NCBI RefSeq assembly: GCF_000379605.1
Contig: NZ_KB902724.1
Location: 62,001 to 126,000 of the forward strand
Source of the DNA: Rhizobium giardinii bv. giardinii H152
Lineage (GTDB): Bacteria; Pseudomonadota; Alphaproteobacteria; Rhizobiales; Rhizobiaceae
Length of the DNA: 64,000 nucleotides
Direction of reading: 5' to 3'
This document shows positions 17,295 through 25,415 of the stretch, one piece after another. The position numbers and the translations under genes are program-made. Position 1 is the stretch's first letter; each line of letters opens with the position of its first letter. The notes beneath the pieces are model-generated. The model had not been told where the DNA came from, did not search any database, and saw only the letters and a list, made by a program, of their open reading frames with translations.

Positions 17295-17818
17295 TCTCCC
17301 TTCCTTTCCGAGGAGTGGGCGCGGGCGAAGTAGACACGCGGCTCGGTTGAAGCTGCGATATAAAGTGGGTGGCCGGGGTGTCCGTCCGCTGTTAACTTGA
17401 GCACCGACAGGTTAAAGAATTCGAGCTTGTGGGCGACCTCGCGTCCACGGTCTCGAAAGGCACCGTGAGTTCCCCAGGCACATATGATCTTCGTAGAACT
17501 TCGCGCGATGGCGCTAAGGTGCTTATCATTGTCAGCCCCAATTGGATCCTCGTGGCTGTAAAGCACCTTCGGGTCAGTCGACCTTAACGCGAAGAGGTTG
17601 CCGACAATTAGGCCACCGAATCCCCATGCGTTCGCGAAGGCCATGCAACGGCGGATGGTCGGGTCGTCTTGCTCTGCGTCCGCCGTCGAGGGATTGAGCA
17701 TGATGAAGGCGACTTTGCTCTTGTTGGCGTCCCACTGCCTTTCGAGCCGATAGCGATAAGCACCGCACGCCGAGATCGTGGCAGATGACGCTGATGCGTT
17801 AGTAAACAAGTCATTCAC
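17291..17818 (-). CDS. DUF1643 domain-containing protein
   Basis: This 175-residue protein has the DUF1643 hallmark 'VAFIMLNPSTADAEQDDPTIRRC' (quoted in part), followed by 'GGLIVGNLFALRSTDP' and 'ICAWGTHG'. The family is common in phages and mobile elements, and its function is unknown. A GTG start at 17818 overlaps the stop of the HNH gene (GTGA), and its own stop overlaps the HD gene (ATGA), so all three form one reverse operon. Confidence 0.8.
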   Translation of the reverse strand: MNDLFTNASASSATISACGAYRYRLERQWDANKSKVAFIMLNPSTADAEQDDPTIRRCMAFANAWGFGGLIVGNLFALRSTDPKVLYSHEDPIGADNDKHLSAIARSSTKIICAWGTHGAFRDRGREVAHKLEFFNLSVLKLTADGHPGHPLYIAASTEPRVYFARAHSSERKGE

Positions 17819-18211
17819 GGCTCAATCCTCTGGTAAAGCGACCGTCTCGGCAGTTCCGGCAAGCCCTTATTCGGCAATGGCTTGGCGGCCTTTTCGGATT
17901 TGGCAAAGCCGGGTGATTTGACGGTGCTTCGGACGCGAGAAACCGTGAAACTTTGCCTCGCGGCGCTTGGCTTCGGCTATCACCGCGACGTCGACCTTGG
18001 CTTTCGGCGCATGGCAGCACTCGGCACCGAGCAGCTTGCCGCCGTCGGCAGTTAGCTTCCGGCTCTTGTCGACCCGTGGGCGATCGTGTGGTCGACGTGG
18101 GTCTTGCCCAGGATCAGGCCCCAGGCTTCGCAGGCAATCTCGTCATTGGCTTGCATGGCGCGCTTTCGCGATCTGGGCGTAGACCGACTTGGAAAATTCA
18201 CGGCGCGCCAT
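17815..18211 (-). pseudogene. HNH endonuclease, frameshifted
   Basis: Reverse-strand translation from the ATG at 18211 starts 'MARREFSKSVYAQIAK' and then requires several frame changes. These recover 'ANDEIACEAWGLILGK', 'HVDHTIAHG', 'KSRKLTADGGKLLGAECCHA' and 'VAVIAEAKRREAKFHGFSR', ending 'LPELPRRSLYQRIEP' at 17815. These are the zinc-cysteine and HNH elements of the small HNH nucleases found in rhizobial prophages. The broken frame makes it inactive. The stop overlaps the DUF1643 GTG start. Confidence 0.6.
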
Positions 18212-18373
18212 TCAGAAAATCCTCATATCTATCTGCGGGACGGCGCCGAGGGATGCGAGCATTTGCCGCGTGATACTTCGCGTCCCCATCGGAGATGGCA
18301 TCTTTGACAGACTGCTCTGCAGCGCCGCTCCGCGGCGATCGGATCTGATCGGCATCAGAAAGCCTCCCCATAC

Positions 18374-18398
18374 GGAACATTATCGATGGCTACCGGTT
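18374..18398 (+). promoter_or_regulatory. EcfG (RpoE2-like) general stress promoter
   Basis: GGAAC at 18374-18378, 18 bases, then TT at 18397-18398 (GGTT) fits the alphaproteobacterial EcfG/RpoE2 consensus (GGAAC, 18-19 bases, TT). It ends 29 bases before the next ATG, a normal distance for its transcript. Confidence 0.65.
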
Positions 18399-18426
18399 CA
18401 CTTTCCAACACGAAAGGAGACCGACC

Positions 18427-18729
18427 ATGAAAGCAGCCAAGGACAAAACCAGCAATGAACCCATGCACGCGCCGACGTGGAAACCGAACCCTCCCGAGAT
18501 GGACCTCGAACCGATTCCGTTGCCAGACCGGTCCGGCGAACCCCCTTTTAACGATACCTACGAGCGGCCGGTCGATCGGGGCCGCGTGCCTCCGGTTCCG
18601 AGCCGCGATGAGGCCAATATAGACCCAGATGACGCCTTGCCCGAAGACAGCGAGGAGGAAATCCTCAACGACGACCCCGCGCGCGAAAAAACCCGCTTTG
18701 ACGAGGAGCTTCCTAAGAGCAGCCGATAG
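18427..18729 (+). CDS. Small acidic hypothetical protein, predicted general-stress gene
   Basis: A 100-residue, proline- and acid-rich protein with no membrane segment or cysteine. It is probably disordered ('DPDDALPEDSEEEILNDDPA'). I know no function for it. AAAGGAG precedes the ATG, and an EcfG-type promoter lies just upstream, so it probably belongs to the general stress regulon. It lies just outside the phage-derived region. Confidence 0.7.
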   Translation: MKAAKDKTSNEPMHAPTWKPNPPEMDLEPIPLPDRSGEPPFNDTYERPVDRGRVPPVPSRDEANIDPDDALPEDSEEEILNDDPAREKTRFDEELPKSSR

Positions 18730-19249
18730 GTGTTGCTGTCGATTCGACATCACGCCGCCCACCAATGAAAGCGTTTCAACATCCGCCTTTCCGGCACGGC
18801 TTTTGTGGCCGAGCGAAGGCAGGAGACTGGGCATGGCTATCATGCTAGCCGCCCTCGATGGCTCGGGAGGAAGAACCGCCCGGCACCTGACCCGACCGCT
18901 GATTAGGCTCGGCGAACCATCGCTGCGTAGGGCGAGGACGGCGTGGGAAGGTTGCCGCTCAAGGGAGGACATGACGCGCTTTTGCGAGGCGCAGGCGATG
19001 TAGACGATCTCGGTCACGTCAAAAGACTGACGCCAATGCACTTTGCCCCGCCTTTTCAGGGAGCTGGACGGCGGATTGGTCCGCCGCCTGTTCGTCTTGA
19101 TGGCGAACATCAACCTTCCCATCGTGCCTCGTCGTTGCAACCGGGCAATGTCGTCCACGTTATTTGGGCGCCGGTCAAAAAAGACGCGGCAGCAGCAAGA
19201 TGCCGCCACCGCGTAATTTGGGGCAAAGGCCGCACCGCCTTGCCCCCCG
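18730..19249. other. Intergenic stretch without convincing gene
   Basis: Open frames exist on both strands, but none has a family motif or a ribosome site at a sensible start, and their composition looks like shadow coding. A short hairpin (GGCGGATTGGTCCGCC, ~19069-19084) is the only structure I noticed. Confidence 0.5.
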
Positions 19250-19293
19250 CCTTGATCGCGTCGCCTGGGGAGAGGCAAGCGATGCGATCAAGG
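19250..19293 (-). terminator. Hairpin after the sugar ABC permease gene
   Basis: CCTTGATCGC (19250-19259) and GCGATCAAGG (19284-19293) are perfect inverted repeats 11 bases beyond the permease stop. There is no strong U-run, so it may protect the 3' end of the mRNA rather than terminate by itself. Confidence 0.45.
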
Positions 19294-19304
19294 AAAAGTT
19301 GCCC

Positions 19305-20327
19305 TTACACCTTCTTGCGTCCTTTCTGACGATAGACGTCGACGACGACGGCGGCGATGATGATCAGGCCCTTGACGACTTCCTGGTAGTAGGCGTCGAC
19401 GCGCAGGAAGGTGAAGCCGGAGGTCATGACGCCGAGGATGACGGTGCCGATGACGGTGCCGGTGATGCGGCCGACGCCGCCGGTGAGCGAGGTACCGCCG
19501 ATGACGGTGGCGGCGATGGCGTCGAGTTCATACATCACGCCCATGCCCGCCTGCGCCGTCTGGGCGCGGGCCGCCGTCACGACGCCGGCGAGCCCCGCCA
19601 GCATGCCGGCGATCGCATAGACCTTGACCAGATGCGCCTCGACATTGATGCCGGAGACGCGGGCGGCCTGGACATTGGCGCCGATCGCATAGGTGAACTT
19701 GCCGTAGCGGGTATAGCGCAGGGCGATATGGAAGATCAGCGCAACGACGAGGAAGATGACCACCGGCCAGATGCCGGTACCGATGAAGTTGAACTGGTCG
19801 GTCAGGCCCGACACCGGCTGGCCCTTGGTGTACCACTTCGACAGGCCGCGGGCCGAGACCATCATGCCGAGCGTGGCGATGAACGGCGGGATCCTGGTGC
19901 GGGCGATCAGCTGGCCGTTGATGAAACCGGCCAACAGGCCGATGCCGAGGCCAAGCCCGATCGGCACGATCGCAGGCAGGTCGGTCAGCGACGGATACAG
20001 CGCCCGCGGCCAGGTCGAGGCCTGGGCGACGCTGGCGGCGATCATCGCCGTCACCCCGACGACCGAGCCGGAGGACAGGTCGATGCCGCCGGTGATGATC
20101 ACCTGCGTCACGCCGACGGCGATGATGCCGATCACCGCCACCTGCAGGATCATGATCGTCAGCCGCTGCGAATTCATCAGGAAGCTCTGGCCGACGAAGA
20201 TCCAGCCGAGCACCTCATAGACCAGCGCAATGCCGACCAGCACCAGGAAAATGTTGAACTCCGGCGGGATGCGCCGTGCGGATTTGGCAAGCGGTGGGTT
20301 GGCTCCTGCCGCGACGTTGGTCTCCAT
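19305..20327 (-). CDS. Sugar/cyclitol ABC transporter permease (RbsC family)
   Basis: This 340-residue inner-membrane protein has about eight to ten hydrophobic segments and the RbsC-family 'GIDLSSGSVVGVTAMIAAS' and 'GTSLTGGVGRITGTVIGTVI' stretches. It is the membrane channel for the substrate delivered by the binding protein encoded at 22053-22985. GGAGGAAAG precedes the ATG. It is the last gene of a reverse-strand transport operon, 35 bases after the ATPase gene. The ligand is inferred from neighbours (inositol-like). Confidence 0.88.
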   Translation of the reverse strand: METNVAAGANPPLAKSARRIPPEFNIFLVLVGIALVYEVLGWIFVGQSFLMNSQRLTIMILQVAVIGIIAVGVTQVIITGGIDLSSGSVVGVTAMIAASVAQASTWPRALYPSLTDLPAIVPIGLGLGIGLLAGFINGQLIARTRIPPFIATLGMMVSARGLSKWYTKGQPVSGLTDQFNFIGTGIWPVVIFLVVALIFHIALRYTRYGKFTYAIGANVQAARVSGINVEAHLVKVYAIAGMLAGLAGVVTAARAQTAQAGMGVMYELDAIAATVIGGTSLTGGVGRITGTVIGTVILGVMTSGFTFLRVDAYYQEVVKGLIIIAAVVVDVYRQKGRKKV

Positions 20328-20362
20328 TGCTCTTTCCTCCCTGTGGTTTGATTGCCCCGCCG

Positions 20363-21901
20363 TCAGCGCGCGGCCAGTTCCATCACCTTGATCTGGCTGG
20401 CCTCGGCCCGGTCGAGGAAGCCGGTGACCCGGCCTTCGTGCATGACCATGATGCGGTCGCTCATGCCGAGTACCTCGGGCATCTCCGACGAGATCATGAT
20501 GACGGCAACGCCGTCGCGGGCGAGTTCCGTTACCAGCCGGTGGATTTCCGCCTTGGCGCCGACGTCGATGCCGCGCGTCGGCTCGTCAAGGATCAGGATG
20601 CGCGGCCGGGTCAACAGCCAGCGGCCGATCAGCGCCTTCTGCTGGTTGCCGCCGGACAGGTTCTCGATACGCTCGGAAAGGTTCGGCGTCTTTACCCTGA
20701 GCTTGCGGGCCATCTCCTCGCATTGCGCCGACAGCGCCTTCTGCTCGACAAAGCCCAGCCTGACGAACTTGTCCTGCAGCACGGCGATCTGCATGTTCTC
20801 CAGGATGTTGAGGATCAGCAGGCAGCCGGTGTCCTTGCGGTCCTCGGTTAGAAACGCCATGCGGTTACGGATCGCCTCGGTAGGCGAAGTGATGGCGACA
20901 GGCTGGCCGTTGATGGCGATCGAGCCGGAGCTGGCCGGCGTGACGCCGAACAGCGCCTCGGCGACGTTCGAGCGGCCGGAGCCGACCAGGCCGGCCAGCC
21001 CGAGGATCTCGCCGGCCCGCACCTCGAACGAGACGTCGTGGAAGACGCCGGCGAGCGTCAGGTCCTTGACCGACAGCACGACATCACCGATCGGCACCTC
21101 CTCCTTCGGGAACATCTGGGTGATCTCGCGGCCGACCATCATGCGGATGATGTCGTCGCGCGTCACGTCGCTCGAGGCGTGCGTGCCGATATACTTGCCG
21201 TCGCGGAACACCGAGAACTCGTCGGCGATCTCGAACAGCTCGTTCATCTTGTGGGTGATATAGACGATGCCGATGCCCTGGCGGCGCAGGTCGCGGATGA
21301 TGGTGAACAGATGCGCCACCTCGCGTTCGGTCAAGGCCGAAGTCGGCTCGTCCATGATCAGCACGTCGGACTCGTACGACACCGCCTTGGCGATCTCGAC
21401 CATCTGGCGGTTGGCGATCGACAGGTCGCGCACCTCCGCCTGCGGATCGAGCGCAATGTTCAGCCGGGCAAACAGCGCCGCCGTCATCCGGTTCATCTCG
21501 CGGTGGTCGACAAAGCCGAGGCGGGTCTTCGGCTCGCGCCGGATCCAGATGTTCTCGGCCACCGTCATGAACGGCATCAGGTTGAGCTCCTGATGGATCA
21601 TCGCGATACCGTTTTCCAGCGCATCGAGCGGCGATGTCAGCTGGATGTCGACGCCCTTGAACTTCACCTCGCCCTTGTCTGGGGTGTAGATGCCAGCGAG
21701 AATCTTCATCAGCGTCGACTTGCCTGCGCCGTTCTCGCCCATCAGTGCATGCACCGTGCCGCGCTTCAGCCGGAACGACACGTCGTCGAGCGCGACCACG
21801 CCCGGAAACTCCTTGCGCACCCCTTCAACCGCAAGCAGATACTCCGCGTTCGGGATCGCCCCACTCGCGCGTACCGCCGCTATCGTCGTCGGACTAACCA
21901 T
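20363..21901 (-). CDS. Sugar/cyclitol ABC transporter ATP-binding protein (RbsA family)
   Basis: This 512-residue ATPase has two tandem nucleotide-binding domains, as in RbsA/MglA. Domain one has Walker [10 protein letters not shown] (~residues 55-63), signature '[14 protein letters not shown]' and Walker B '[11 protein letters not shown]'. Domain two has the degenerate A-loop 'GLVGSGRSN', signature '[14 protein letters not shown]' and '[12 protein letters not shown]'. It drives import through the adjacent permease. GGGAGGTC precedes the ATG. Confidence 0.92.
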   Translation of the reverse strand: MVSPTTIAAVRASGAIPNAEYLLAVEGVRKEFPGVVALDDVSFRLKRGTVHALMGENGAGKSTLMKILAGIYTPDKGEVKFKGVDIQLTSPLDALENGIAMIHQELNLMPFMTVAENIWIRREPKTRLGFVDHREMNRMTAALFARLNIALDPQAEVRDLSIANRQMVEIAKAVSYESDVLIMDEPTSALTEREVAHLFTIIRDLRRQGIGIVYITHKMNELFEIADEFSVFRDGKYIGTHASSDVTRDDIIRMMVGREITQMFPKEEVPIGDVVLSVKDLTLAGVFHDVSFEVRAGEILGLAGLVGSGRSNVAEALFGVTPASSGSIAINGQPVAITSPTEAIRNRMAFLTEDRKDTGCLLILNILENMQIAVLQDKFVRLGFVEQKALSAQCEEMARKLRVKTPNLSERIENLSGGNQQKALIGRWLLTRPRILILDEPTRGIDVGAKAEIHRLVTELARDGVAVIMISSEMPEVLGMSDRIMVMHEGRVTGFLDRAEASQIKVMELAAR

Positions 21902-22014
21902 ACTATGACCTCCCTGTCGCCTCGTTGGCTAGAACCCGCGCCCGCAAGCATCCAAGGTTCTGGCATGGTTTCATCGGACGCAACGTGCGCCGTCCGTCAT
22001 AAAAACCGGGCAAT

Positions 22015-22042
22015 CCGGAGCGCGGTCGACGCCGCGCTCCGG
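22015..22042 (-). other. Intercistronic hairpin after the binding-protein gene
   Basis: CCGGAGCGCGG (22015-22025) and CCGCGCTCCGG (22032-22042) form an 11-bp perfect stem with a 6-base loop, 11 bases after the binding-protein stop. Reading along the operon, a U-rich stretch follows about 13 bases later. Such a hairpin usually stabilises the abundant binding-protein message and lowers read-through to the ATPase gene. Confidence 0.65.
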
Positions 22043-22052
22043 GATCATTGGC

Positions 22053-22985
22053 TTAGTTCTTGGCCTGGTAGTCCTTGAGGTTGGCCGGGGTCACCAGTTC
22101 GAAGGGAATGTAGACCTTCTTGTCGACCGTTTCGCCCCGCGCAAGCTTGAGCGCTGCATCGAGCGAACCCTTGCCCTGACCGGCAGCGTTCTGGAACACG
22201 GTGACGTCGAGGTCGCCTTCAGCCATGGACGCAAGGGCGTCCTGCGTCGCATCGACGCCGCCAATGACGACGCTGTCCATGGAGCGGCCGGCGGCCTTCA
22301 GAGCCTGGATGGCGCCGATGGCCATTTCGTCGTTGTTGGCGATGACGGCATCGAATTCCAGACCGGCCGAAAGCCAGTTGGTTACGAGGTCGGCACCCTG
22401 GGTGCGCGACCAGTTGGCCGTCTGCTCTTCGACGATCTCGATACCTTTGCACGCATCGGTCGCGAGTACGTCATGGACATCCTTGGTGCGCATGCGGGCC
22501 GCCTGGTTGGAAAGCTCGCCCATCATGACGACGGCCTTGCCCTTGCCGCCGAGCAGCTTGCAGACTTCCTGGGTTTCCAGCGTGCCGGACTCTACCTCGT
22601 TGGAAGCGACGAAAGCCTGCTTTTCCGGAAGGCTGTCGATGTTGCTCGGTTCGCGGTTGACGTAAACGAGCGGAATACCCGCATCCGCGGCGAGCTTCGA
22701 CATCGCAGCGGTTGCATCGGTATCGACCGGGTTGACGATGATGGCATTTACGCCGGCGGCGATGAAGTTCTGGATCTGGCTCTGTTGCTTGGCAACGTCG
22801 TTCTGAGCGTCCTCGACCTGCAGCGTCACGCCGTCGAGCGTCTTGGCATAATCCTGCATACCGTTGCGCAGAACAGTCAGGAAGTTGTCGTCGAACAGCG
22901 CCATAGAAACGCCGACAGTCTCAGCGGCATGCGCTGCCGTCGACATCATCACGGCCAGTGCCGCGCCCATGATCATTCTCTTCAT
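22053..22985 (-). CDS. Sugar/cyclitol-binding periplasmic protein (inositol/rhizopine-binding-like)
   Basis: This 310-residue type I periplasmic binding protein has a cleavable signal peptide ('MKRMIMGAALAVMMSTAAHA'). It then shows 'VGVSMALFDDNFLTVLRNG', 'IIVNPVDTDAT', 'GIPLVYVNREP' and 'VIGGVDATQDALASMAEG'. The FDDNF and VNREP segments resemble myo-inositol and rhizopine binders (IbpA, MocB) more than ribose or galactose binders. The frame is open 47 codons further upstream, but GGAGGAAATAGC and the signal peptide fix the start at 22985. Ligand specificity is inferred. Confidence 0.85.
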   Translation of the reverse strand: MKRMIMGAALAVMMSTAAHAAETVGVSMALFDDNFLTVLRNGMQDYAKTLDGVTLQVEDAQNDVAKQQSQIQNFIAAGVNAIIVNPVDTDATAAMSKLAADAGIPLVYVNREPSNIDSLPEKQAFVASNEVESGTLETQEVCKLLGGKGKAVVMMGELSNQAARMRTKDVHDVLATDACKGIEIVEEQTANWSRTQGADLVTNWLSAGLEFDAVIANNDEMAIGAIQALKAAGRSMDSVVIGGVDATQDALASMAEGDLDVTVFQNAAGQGKGSLDAALKLARGETVDKKVYIPFELVTPANLKDYQAKN

Positions 22986-23129
22986 GCTATTTCCTCCACA
23001 AAACGGTGTCCGGCGACCACCCTCCACAAGCCGGAGGCATCCCCGCTCCCCGGCGATGCCATTTCTTGTCGCATGCCTCTCCCGTGGCAGGCCTAAAACA
23101 GAATAAACAAACCGACTGTTTGCCAATAC

Positions 23130-23143
23130 GGAATATGTATTCC
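23130..23143. promoter_or_regulatory. Inverted repeat upstream of the binding-protein gene
   Basis: GGAATA-TG-TATTCC lies 145 bases before the binding-protein ATG in an AT-rich stretch between it and the TIM-barrel gene. A promoter or operator role is possible; nothing else supports it. Confidence 0.3.
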
Positions 23144-23214
23144 ATTTTTTAATGAGCCGTCAAGTGCGCGATGGCCTTTATTCACGCAAAAAACCAAGTG
23201 ATGCGCTTGCGGGT

Positions 23215-24027
23215 TCACGCCCTTGACGCGAGGAACGCCATGCTGTCGCGCAAGGCGGCCTCGACGTTGCTCAGCTGATGCACATCCGGCGAGAACGGCT
23301 CAAAGGAAAAAGGCCCGGCATAGCCGCTTTCCCGCAGCCTTTTCATCTGGCCGGCATTGTCGAGCCGGTCGCCGGCGCCCACCAGCACGCGGTGCGGGTC
23401 GCGCATGTCGCTGACAGTGACTGCCGGATCGGCGACGCCAGATATGTGAACGAGGCCCGTCAATTCCGGATGGAATATTTCTTCCCCGGCGAGATGATGG
23501 TGGAATGTGTCATGCACGAGTTTGAACGTCCCTTCACCTTCCACGGCCCGGATACCTTCCGCCGCCTCGGTTTTCGAGCGTAGCGAGCAGATTTCGAAGC
23601 CGAGCGGTTCTACGAGACCGACGATGCCCGCTTCATCGAGCATCGGCTTCAGCGCCGTCAGCGCCTGGCGCAAATTAGCCTGCCGCTCACCGTCGCCTTG
23701 ACCGCTGCCATCGTTGACCGGGACGAGAACCAGTGCCTTGGCGCCACACTCACGCGCGTAAGTGACAATCTCCTCCGCCTCACGGGCGCGATCACCGTTC
23801 CATTCGTTGAACCGCTGCAGCGCGTTGATCGAGATGATCGTCAGCCCGTGCCTTTCAGCAAGATCCCGGACTGCTGCGGCGGGCGTACCGTCGATGATGG
23901 CATTGCCCTTAAGATCGTTGCGGATTTCCACCGCAGAAATGCCGAGCGATGCGGCCAGCGCGAAAAAATCCTTCACCGGCAGGGCCGGCGCGGTCATGTG
24001 GTTGAGAGCGAATGGGATGGTCGTCAT
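23215..24027 (-). CDS. TIM-barrel sugar/inosose isomerase-like protein (IolE/IolI/MocC type)
   Basis: This 270-residue xylose-isomerase-like TIM barrel has 'DFFALAASLGISAVEIRNDL' early. Metal-site regions follow: 'GLVEPLG' (Glu), 'KLVHDTFHHHL' (Asp/His) and 'YAGPFSFEPFSP' (last Glu). Family members isomerise or dehydrate keto-inositols and related ketoses. The ATG at 24027 has AGGAGGAA in front. It lies between the LacI gene and the importer, so it probably acts on the imported compound. Confidence 0.8.
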   Translation of the reverse strand: MTTIPFALNHMTAPALPVKDFFALAASLGISAVEIRNDLKGNAIIDGTPAAAVRDLAERHGLTIISINALQRFNEWNGDRAREAEEIVTYARECGAKALVLVPVNDGSGQGDGERQANLRQALTALKPMLDEAGIVGLVEPLGFEICSLRSKTEAAEGIRAVEGEGTFKLVHDTFHHHLAGEEIFHPELTGLVHISGVADPAVTVSDMRDPHRVLVGAGDRLDNAGQMKRLRESGYAGPFSFEPFSPDVHQLSNVEAALRDSMAFLASRA

Positions 24028-24196
24028 AGGCGATGTTCCTCCTGCAAAGATATCCGACGGGGAGGGCGGCAACGCGGCATGGCGTTTCGCGGCTGCGCAC
24101 CCTTGATCGGGATTGCAGCATCAGCAGCTTATCGCCGCGCAGTCAAAGCGGAACGTGCCGATTCTCTTGCATCTGTGAAAGAATTCGAACGCGCGA

Positions 24197-24212
24197 TGAT
24201 GAAATTCTATCA
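24197..24212. promoter_or_regulatory. Candidate LacI-regulator operator
   Basis: TGATGAAATTCTATCA is a near-palindrome located between the LacI gene end and the TIM-barrel gene start. Its reverse strand shares TGATAGAAT with the palindrome at 25312-25328. The role is inferred from position and the shared half-site. Confidence 0.35.
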
Positions 24213-24228
24213 TCTGGCGCCGGACGGC

Positions 24229-25260
24229 TCAGATGTTCTCCGGCGTGAAAATATCGAAGGGGAGAAACGTCTGGCCGGGAACAGCGGCAAGGCCGCGGTC
24301 GATGGCGCCGACCATCAGGCCGACCAGCTCGCGCGCGAGTTGGGCGACGGGGGTCGCAATGGCCATGGTGACGAGATCCTCCGCGAGCGCCGCACGCGAC
24401 TCCGGAGTCAATTCATTGACGACCACCAGCAGCTTGCGGGCCAGCTTCTCCTCGGCGAGGGCCGAAATGGCCCCCTCCATTCCGCCGCCGCAGACATAAA
24501 AGCCGATCAGATCAGGATGGCGCTGCAAAAGGTTCAGTGTCGCCTCATGGGTGATCTCGGCCGTCTCAAGGTTGACCAGCGTATCGAGCACCTCGAATTC
24601 GGGCGCATGCTCCCGAAAATAGGACCGAAAGCCAATCTCCCGCAGTTCATGACCGTGAAAGCGGTGGCTGCCGACGAAGGCCGCCACCTTTCCCGGTCTG
24701 GTCGCCGCCTTGGCAATCATCCAGGCTGCAGTGCGACCGGCTTTCCGGTTGTTGAGACCGACATAACCTTCACGCACGCCGGTCGCGAAGTCGGAAAGAA
24801 GGGAGAAGACCGGGATCCCCCGTTCTTTCAGTTCCTCGACCACCGTCGTCACAGCCGGGTAGTCGGGCCCCACGAGTGCGATCGCCTGATTGCGCGCAGC
24901 CATGGCCCGCAGCTTCTCCGTGATGGCCGTGGGCGTCGAACTTGCAGCAAAATCGATTTGCGGAACGACGCGGATGCTCGGTGCGGACAGCGCCGCGTTC
25001 TCGATCTCCCTGGCCATGGACTGGTAGAAAAACTGATTGGGTTTCTGCAGGATGAAGCCCAGCCGGTATTGCGGCAGATCCTCGAACACCCTCTGCCGCA
25101 GCAGGCCGACCGCATGGTAGCCTATCGATTTGGCCGCATCATATACCCGGCGGGCCGTTTCCTCGCGCACGCGGTGGCGTCCGTTCAGCACGCGGTCGAC
25201 GGTGGCGACGCTGACGCCGGCAGCCTTGGCAAGATCGGCAATGGTCGGTCGTCCGCTCAT
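24229..25260 (-). CDS. LacI-family transcriptional regulator
   Basis: This 343-residue protein has an N-terminal LacI helix-turn-helix ('TIADLAKAAGVSVATVDRVL', residues ~6-25) with the hinge region after it, then a type I periplasmic-binding-like sensor domain. AGGAGGAACAC sits directly before the ATG at 25260; a further ATG six codons upstream would leave no ribosome site. It presumably represses the transporter/isomerase genes downstream and the divergent oxygenase operon in response to the substrate or an intermediate. Confidence 0.9.
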   Translation of the reverse strand: MSGRPTIADLAKAAGVSVATVDRVLNGRHRVREETARRVYDAAKSIGYHAVGLLRQRVFEDLPQYRLGFILQKPNQFFYQSMAREIENAALSAPSIRVVPQIDFAASSTPTAITEKLRAMAARNQAIALVGPDYPAVTTVVEELKERGIPVFSLLSDFATGVREGYVGLNNRKAGRTAAWMIAKAATRPGKVAAFVGSHRFHGHELREIGFRSYFREHAPEFEVLDTLVNLETAEITHEATLNLLQRHPDLIGFYVCGGGMEGAISALAEEKLARKLLVVVNELTPESRAALAEDLVTMAIATPVAQLARELVGLMVGAIDRGLAAVPGQTFLPFDIFTPENI

Positions 25261-25311
25261 GTGTTCCTCCTGATGCAAGCTATCATTTCATCCAGCCAGC
25301 TTTGATGTGTT

Positions 25312-25328
25312 TTGATAGAATATATCAA
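25312..25328. promoter_or_regulatory. Palindrome in the divergent LacI/desaturase promoter region
   Basis: TTGATA-GAATA-TATCAA is a perfect inverted repeat placed between the LacI ATG (25260, reverse) and the oxygenase ATG (25416, forward). It suits control of both directions by the adjacent LacI protein. Confidence 0.5.
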
Positions 25329-25415
25329 GGCTGCATTGAGCTGCCGGGAAAGTCAACCTATCCTCATGACCACAGTGCAAGGCGCATCCGGAATCAATGC
25401 GCAGGGAGGATAGAG

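Noticed and set aside
18355..19278. 307-codon reverse frame across the stress gene and its 3' flank
   Set aside because: It overlaps an authentic forward gene with promoter and ribosome site and has no family features.
19164..20351. 395-codon forward open frame opposite the sugar permease
   Set aside because: Antisense to a clear permease gene; rich in D/H/R as expected from reading a membrane gene backwards, with no family motif.
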